From an uncultured Nocardioides sp. (lineage in GTDB: Bacteria > Actinomycetota > Actinomycetes > Propionibacteriales > Nocardioidaceae): a stretch of DNA of 13,073 nucleotides. The notes under the pieces are model-generated. The model was not told the DNA's origin. It searched no databases and saw only the letters and a program-made list of their open reading frames with translations. Position 1 is the stretch's first letter. The number at the start of each line of letters is the position of its first letter. The DNA is taken from assembly GCF_946885725.1 (NCBI RefSeq), contig NZ_CAMPGZ010000120.1, forward strand, positions 1 through 13,073. Direction: 5' to 3'. The position numbers were made by a program, and so were the translations under genes. Shown here piece after piece: positions 7,551 to 13,073 of the stretch.

Positions 7551-8795
7551 GTGGCGACCAACTGGGCCGGCAACGTCACCTACACGGCCGCCGACGTGCA
7601 GCGGCCGATCTCCCTCGAGGAGCTGCGCCGCACCGTCGCCGAGGCCGCTCGTGTTCGCGCCCTCGGCACCGGCCACTCGTTCAGCCGGATCGCCGACACC
7701 ACCGGCACGCTGCTCCGTCTCGACGGCCTGCCCCGCGAGATCGACGTCGATGCCGCCGCGGGCACGGTGCGAGTCAGCGCCGCGGTGCGGTACGGCGACC
7801 TCGGCCCGGTGCTGCGGCGACACGGCCTCGCGCTGCCCAACACCGGCTCGCTGCCGCACATCTCGGTCGCCGGCGCGGTCGCCACCGCGACGCACGGCTC
7901 CGGGACGGGCAACCAGGTGCTGGCCGGCAGTGTCCGTTCCTCGACCGTCGTGACCGCCGACGGTGAGCAGCGCACCGTGCGCCGTGACGAGGGCCAGGAC
8001 CTCGACGGCTGGGTGGTTTCGCTCGGCCGGCTCGGCGTGGTCGTAGCGCTGGAACTCGACTGCGTGCCGGACTTCGAGGTCGCGCAGACCGTGGTCGAGC
8101 ACGTGGACGAGGACGAGGTCGGTCGCCGCCTGGCGTCCGTGCTCGGTGCGGCGTACAGCGTCAGCGTCTTCACCGACTGGGCCGGGGAGGGCCGCACCCA
8201 GGTCTGGGTCAAGCAGCGGACGCCGGCCCAGGCGCCCACGGAGCTCTGGGGCGGCCGTCTCGCCGACGGTCCCCGTCATCCGATCGCGGGGATGCCGACC
8301 GAGCACACCACGCTGCAGATGGGGGAGCCCGGTCCCTGGGACGAGCGGCTGCCGCACTTCCGGCTGGAGTTCATGCCGAGCAGCGGTGACGAGCTGCAGT
8401 CGGAGTACTTCGTCGCGGCCCGGCACGCTCCGGCGGTGTGGTCGGCGCTGTGCGGCCTGCGCGAGACGCTCGCGCCCGTGCTGCAGGTCTCGGAGGTGCG
8501 GGCCGTGGCGCCCGACCCGTTCTGGCTCAGCCCGACCCGCGGCGAGGACGCCGTCGCCTTCCACTTCACCTGGACCTCCGAGGCGGACGCGGTGGCCGGG
8601 GCGGTCGCCGCGGTGGAGGGCGCGCTGGCCGGCTTCGAGGCTCGTCCGCACTGGGGCAAGGTGTTCCGCGCGTCGCCGACGCGGCTGGCAGAGCTGTACC
8701 CGCGGCTCGCGGAGTTCCGGGAGCTGGTGCGGTCGGTCGACCCGACGGGCAAGCTCGGCAACGACCTCGTCGATGGCTGGCTCGGCCTGGCCTGA
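7551..8795 (+). CDS. aldO: FAD-dependent alditol (xylitol/sorbitol) oxidase, AldO-like
   Basis: A 414-residue flavoenzyme of the vanillyl-alcohol-oxidase fold (FAD-binding PCMH domain, then the D-arabinono-1,4-lactone oxidase-type C-terminal domain). Family members oxidise the C1 hydroxyl of polyols such as xylitol and sorbitol to the aldose, releasing H2O2. It resembles Streptomyces AldO along its whole length, from NWAGNVTY at 4-11 onwards. His42 in GTGHSFS is the expected covalent FAD attachment. Ser100 (SLPHIS), Glu315 and Arg317 (SEVRAVA), Thr340 (FHFTW) and Lys370 (HWGKVF) fall where I recall the AldO active-site residues Ser106, Glu320, Arg322, Thr345 and Lys375. Gly99 occupies the oxygen gatekeeper position. 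No signal peptide, so cytosolic. The GTG at 7551 lies 2 nt after the GNAT stop, with a GGCGGGG about 10 nt upstream. A sugar-lactone oxidase remains an alternative; the polyol residues favour alditols. Confidence 0.87.
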   Translation: MATNWAGNVTYTAADVQRPISLEELRRTVAEAARVRALGTGHSFSRIADTTGTLLRLDGLPREIDVDAAAGTVRVSAAVRYGDLGPVLRRHGLALPNTGSLPHISVAGAVATATHGSGTGNQVLAGSVRSSTVVTADGEQRTVRRDEGQDLDGWVVSLGRLGVVVALELDCVPDFEVAQTVVEHVDEDEVGRRLASVLGAAYSVSVFTDWAGEGRTQVWVKQRTPAQAPTELWGGRLADGPRHPIAGMPTEHTTLQMGEPGPWDERLPHFRLEFMPSSGDELQSEYFVAARHAPAVWSALCGLRETLAPVLQVSEVRAVAPDPFWLSPTRGEDAVAFHFTWTSEADAVAGAVAAVEGALAGFEARPHWGKVFRASPTRLAELYPRLAEFRELVRSVDPTGKLGNDLVDGWLGLA

Positions 8796-8803
8796 CCGCC
8801 GGC

Positions 8804-8813
<10 letters not shown>
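8780..8813. terminator. Weak inverted repeat across convergent gene ends
   Basis: GCTCGGC (8780-8786) and GCCGAGC (8807-8813) are perfect 7-bp arms around a 20-nt loop and span both stop codons, of the oxidase (8793-8795) and of pepN on the other strand (8804-8806). It could act as a bidirectional terminator for the convergent genes, but the loop is long, no T-tract follows in either direction, and such arms arise easily by chance at this GC content. Confidence 0.2.
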
Positions 8814-11269
<2,456 letters not shown>

Positions 11270-11276
11270 GCCGAGG

Positions 11277-11304
11277 AACCTACGTGACGTGTTTCGGCGG
11301 ACAC
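11277..11304 (-). promoter_or_regulatory. Predicted pepN promoter (leaderless)
   Basis: Read on the minus strand, TAGGTT (11282-11277) is a TAnnnT -10 box ending 7 nt before the pepN GTG at 11269, predicting a leaderless transcript. A partial -35 match GTGTCC (11304-11299; three of six to TTGACA) lies 16 nt upstream. The -35 segment overlaps the one assigned to the divergent gene. Motif-based inference only. Confidence 0.5.
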
Positions 11305-11326
11305 CGCGCGGTCGCGGCGGTAGCCT
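11298..11326 (+). promoter_or_regulatory. Predicted promoter of the NERD-helicase gene
   Basis: CGGACA (11298-11303; four of six to TTGACA) and TAGCCT (11321-11326; TAnnnT) are separated by 17 nt, a good SigA-type arrangement. The start of transcription would be near 11333, giving a leader of about 40 nt before the GTG at 11375. The -35 overlaps that of the minus-strand pepN promoter. Confidence 0.5.
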
Positions 11327-11329
11327 CGG

Positions 11330-11358
11330 CCGTCCGCGAGGACGGGCCTCGCGGACGG
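11330..11358 (+). repeat. Perfect 12-bp inverted repeat in the leader of the NERD-helicase gene
   Basis: CCGTCCGCGAGG (11330-11341) and its exact reverse complement CCTCGCGGACGG (11347-11358) flank a 5-nt loop, ACGGG. The repeat begins 3 nt after the -10 box and ends just before the purine-rich ribosome-binding region (11357-11370). As RNA it would form a very stable GC hairpin covering most of the 5' leader; as DNA it could be a dyad operator over the transcription start. It is not at the 3' end of any gene and has no T-tract, so it is not an ordinary terminator. Confidence 0.75.
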
Positions 11359-11370
11359 GGGAGCGAGGTG
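11357..11370 (+). promoter_or_regulatory. Ribosome-binding region of the NERD-helicase gene
   Basis: Two purine-rich candidates precede the GTG at 11375: GGGGGAG (11357-11363), 11 nt away, and GAGGTG (11365-11370), 4 nt away. The first overlaps the last two bases of the hairpin stem, so folding could affect access. Neither has ideal spacing. Confidence 0.4.
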
Positions 11371-11374
11371 GGTC

Positions 11375-13009
11375 GTGCCGGTCCTCATCCCGGAGTCGCC
11401 GTCGTTCACGACTCCGAGCGAGCACCAGGTCTGGAAGCTCCTGCGCGAGCAGCTCGGCCCCGACGACCTGCTGATCAGCGGCCAGCGGATCTCCGCCCGC
11501 GACAAGGACCACGAGATCGACATCTGCGTGGCGTTCGCCGACGGCGGCATCGTCGTCGTGGAGGTCAAGGGCGGCCCGGTCTGGTACGACGACGGCTGGT
11601 GGATCGACCGGCGGGGGAGCGTGCAACGGATCGACCCGATCACCCAGGCGCGCCAGTCGCAGTACGCCCTGCGCGAGTGGCTCGACCGCGACCCGCGCTG
11701 GGGCCGGCGGTCCGGCCTGCGCTGGGGACACGCGCTGGTGCTGCCGCACACCTTGGTCTCCGACGACTTCGCGACGCCCGACGCGCAGCGCTGGCAGGTC
11801 GCCGGCCGCGACGACCTCGACGGGCTCGCCGACTTCCTGCGCCGGGTGGTGACCGAGCAGACCAGCAACAAGCGGCTGCTCACGCTCGACGACATCGACG
11901 CGCTGCGCGAAGCCCTCGCCGGACGCGGGCTCCCGCAGCGCGACCTGATCGGGTTCGTCGCCGAGCGCGACGACGAGGTGGAACGGCTCAGTGCCGAGCA
12001 GGCGGTGATCCTGCGGGCGGCGCGGCTGCTCAACCGCGTGGAGGTGCGCGGCGGCGCCGGCAGCGGCAAGACCTGGCTGGCCGTCGAGCAGGCACGGCGG
12101 CTCAGCAAGGAGGGCAAGCGCGTCGCGCTGACCTGCTACTCCCGCGGCCTCGCGGCCTGGCTCGAGCGCCGGGTCGCCGCGTTGCCGCGCCGGGAGCGTC
12201 CGGCGTACGTCGGGACGTTCCACAACCTCGGCGTCGAGTGGGGCGCACCGACCGGCAGCGAGGACGACAGCCACTTCTGGGAGGTCGAGCTGCCGACCCG
12301 GATGGTCGACCTCGGCCGCGAGCAGCCCGAGGGTCGGCTCTACGACGCCCTGGTGATCGACGAGGCGCAGGACTTCGCCGACCTCTGGTGGCCGGCCGCG
12401 CTCGCCGCGCTCAAGGACGAGGAGACCGGTGGGCTGTTCGTGTGCACCGACGAGGGGCAGCGGGTGTTCTCGCGGTACGGCGGACCACCGCCCGGCCTGG
12501 TGCCGCTGGTGCTCGACCAGAACCTCCGCAACACCCGCCAGATCGCCGAGAGCTTCTCCACGCTCGCGCCGATCCGGATGCGGCTCGGCACCGCGCACGG
12601 CCCGGACGTCACGTTCGTCGAGTGTGCGGCCGCCGACGCCCTCGACGTGGCCGAGGACCACGTCGACTGGATGCTCGACCAGGGCTGGCGTCCCGAGGAC
12701 CTCGCCCTGCTCACGACCGGGTCCCGCTCGGCAGAGCAACGGCTGCGGCAGGAGGCCGGCGCGGAGGCGTACTGGAGCACGTTCTGGGACTCCGACCAGG
12801 TCTTCTACGGGCACGTGCTCGGGTTCAAGGGGCTGGAGCGGCCGGCGGTGATCCTCGCGCTGAACGAGCAGACGATCAGCGAGCGGTCCAAGGAGCGGCT
12901 GTACGTCGGCCTGTCGCGGGCGCGCGACCAGCTGCTGGTCGTGGGCGATCCGGAGTTCGTCGCGAGCGTCGGGGGACCGGCGGTGCTGCGGCACCTGCGC
13001 GGCGGCTGA
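11375..13009 (+). CDS. NERD nuclease domain fused to UvrD-like helicase
   Basis: A 544-residue single-chain nuclease-helicase. Residues ~12-130 form a NERD domain, a PD-(D/E)XK nuclease-related fold: Glu16, Asp49 (HEIDI) and Glu63-x-Lys65 (VVEVKGG) make a complete catalytic set. The SF1A helicase half follows: LSAEQAVIL (205-213, Q-motif-like), Walker A GGAGSGKT at 226-233 (Lys232), Walker B LVIDEAQDF at 326-334, DEGQRVFSR at 359-367, LDQNLRNTRQI at 380-390, GFKGLE at 483-488 and LYVGLSRARDQLLVVG at 509-524. There is little room for the large 1B/2B inserts of UvrD, Rep or RecB. The usual His of motif V, three residues before Lys485, is Leu482. No membrane or signal segment. The GTG at 11375 follows purine-rich ribosome-binding candidates and starts just before the NERD fold. 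The role is unproven: it may process damaged or foreign DNA. It is monocistronic, divergent from pepN, with a hairpin in its leader. Confidence 0.9.
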   Translation: MPVLIPESPSFTTPSEHQVWKLLREQLGPDDLLISGQRISARDKDHEIDICVAFADGGIVVVEVKGGPVWYDDGWWIDRRGSVQRIDPITQARQSQYALREWLDRDPRWGRRSGLRWGHALVLPHTLVSDDFATPDAQRWQVAGRDDLDGLADFLRRVVTEQTSNKRLLTLDDIDALREALAGRGLPQRDLIGFVAERDDEVERLSAEQAVILRAARLLNRVEVRGGAGSGKTWLAVEQARRLSKEGKRVALTCYSRGLAAWLERRVAALPRRERPAYVGTFHNLGVEWGAPTGSEDDSHFWEVELPTRMVDLGREQPEGRLYDALVIDEAQDFADLWWPAALAALKDEETGGLFVCTDEGQRVFSRYGGPPPGLVPLVLDQNLRNTRQIAESFSTLAPIRMRLGTAHGPDVTFVECAAADALDVAEDHVDWMLDQGWRPEDLALLTTGSRSAEQRLRQEAGAEAYWSTFWDSDQVFYGHVLGFKGLERPAVILALNEQTISERSKERLYVGLSRARDQLLVVGDPEFVASVGGPAVLRHLRGG

Positions 13010-13017
13010 CCTGCTGG

Positions 13018-13037
13018 TTTCCGGATCTGCCGGGAAA
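13018..13037 (+). terminator. Small hairpin after the NERD-helicase stop
   Basis: TTTCCGG and CCGGGAAA pair around the loop ATCTG with one bulged G, 8 nt after the stop codon. There is no T-tract, so any terminator activity would be weak. It directly adjoins the damage-type promoter at 13037-13059 and could equally be chance. Confidence 0.25.
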
Positions 13038-13059
13038 TGTCGGTGGTCGGGCCTAACGT
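13037..13059 (+). promoter_or_regulatory. DNA-damage promoter, RecA-NDp/PafBC type, for a gene beyond the window
   Basis: ATGTCGGTG (13037-13045), exactly 8 nt, then TAACGT (13054-13059). The LexA-independent damage promoter described in mycobacteria is TTGTCRGTG-N8-TAnnnT, bound by the PafBC activator. Every constrained position matches except the first T, and the spacing is exact. The element reads rightwards, away from the finished NERD-helicase gene, with a predicted start near 13066. No start codon follows in the last few bases, so the regulated gene has a leader and lies outside the window. Confidence 0.75.
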
Positions 13060-13073
13060 GGTCTCTACAGGGT

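Noticed and set aside
6900..8800. GNAT and oxidase as parts of the rec operon
   Set aside because: They follow recD by only 31 nt, so read-through is possible, but a separate -10 box with leaderless spacing and unrelated functions argue for an independent unit.
11270..12994. Upstream extension of the pepN frame by about 575 codons
   Set aside because: The extension is antisense to the NERD-helicase gene, has no domain, and would bypass the promoter and the family N-terminus at 11269.
11375..13009. NERD-UvrD gene as a Gabija (GajB) defence component
   Set aside because: GajB is a UvrD-like helicase encoded beside the ATPase-TOPRIM protein GajA. No GajA-like gene is in the window, and the NERD fusion differs from GajB architecture.

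Overview
The window is very GC-rich (my impression is around 70% or more) with strong G/C bias at third codon positions, frequent GTG starts, TAnnnT-type -10 boxes next to start codons, and actinobacterial protein families. It looks like chromosomal DNA of a high-GC actinobacterium. The genus cannot be fixed from the sequence; a Propionibacteriales/Nocardioides-like host is only a guess.

Layout. (1) Positions 1-6926, + strand: a recC-recB-recD operon. recC has lost its 5' part to the window edge; recB and recD are complete. Stop and start codons overlap by 4 nt at both junctions (GTGA at 1738, ATGA at 5154), so the three subunits are probably translationally coupled. RecB keeps every helicase motif and the four nuclease residues, and RecD keeps its SF1B helicase motifs, so the locus should encode a working RecBCD helicase-nuclease. 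(2) Positions 6945-8795, + strand: a GNAT acetyltransferase and an AldO-type FAD alditol oxidase, 2 nt apart, probably with their own leaderless promoter overlapping the end of recD. (3) Positions 8804-11269, - strand: an M1 zinc aminopeptidase (PepN), convergent with the oxidase (8 nt between stops), also apparently leaderless. (4) Positions 11375-13009, + strand: a single-polypeptide nuclease-helicase, an N-terminal NERD (PD-(D/E)XK) domain fused to a compact UvrD-like helicase. Its promoter is back-to-back with that of pepN, and its leader carries a perfect 12-bp hairpin. (5) Right edge: ATGTCGGTG-N8-TAACGT, a close match to the LexA-independent DNA-damage promoter of actinobacteria (RecA-NDp, the PafBC target), pointing to a gene just outside the window.

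How the parts fit. RecBCD processes double-strand breaks and degrades linear foreign DNA. The NERD-UvrD protein is a second, unrelated helicase plus nuclease assembly about 4.4 kb away, and the next gene appears to be DNA-damage inducible. The right half could therefore be part of a DNA-repair or genome-defence neighbourhood, with metabolic genes (GNAT, alditol oxidase, aminopeptidase) in between. The least explained items are the NERD-UvrD gene with its leader hairpin and the damage promoter. There is no RNA gene, CRISPR array, insertion sequence or recognisable mobile element, and no gene-free stretch above 300 bases; the longest gap is the 105-bp divergent region at 11270-11374.
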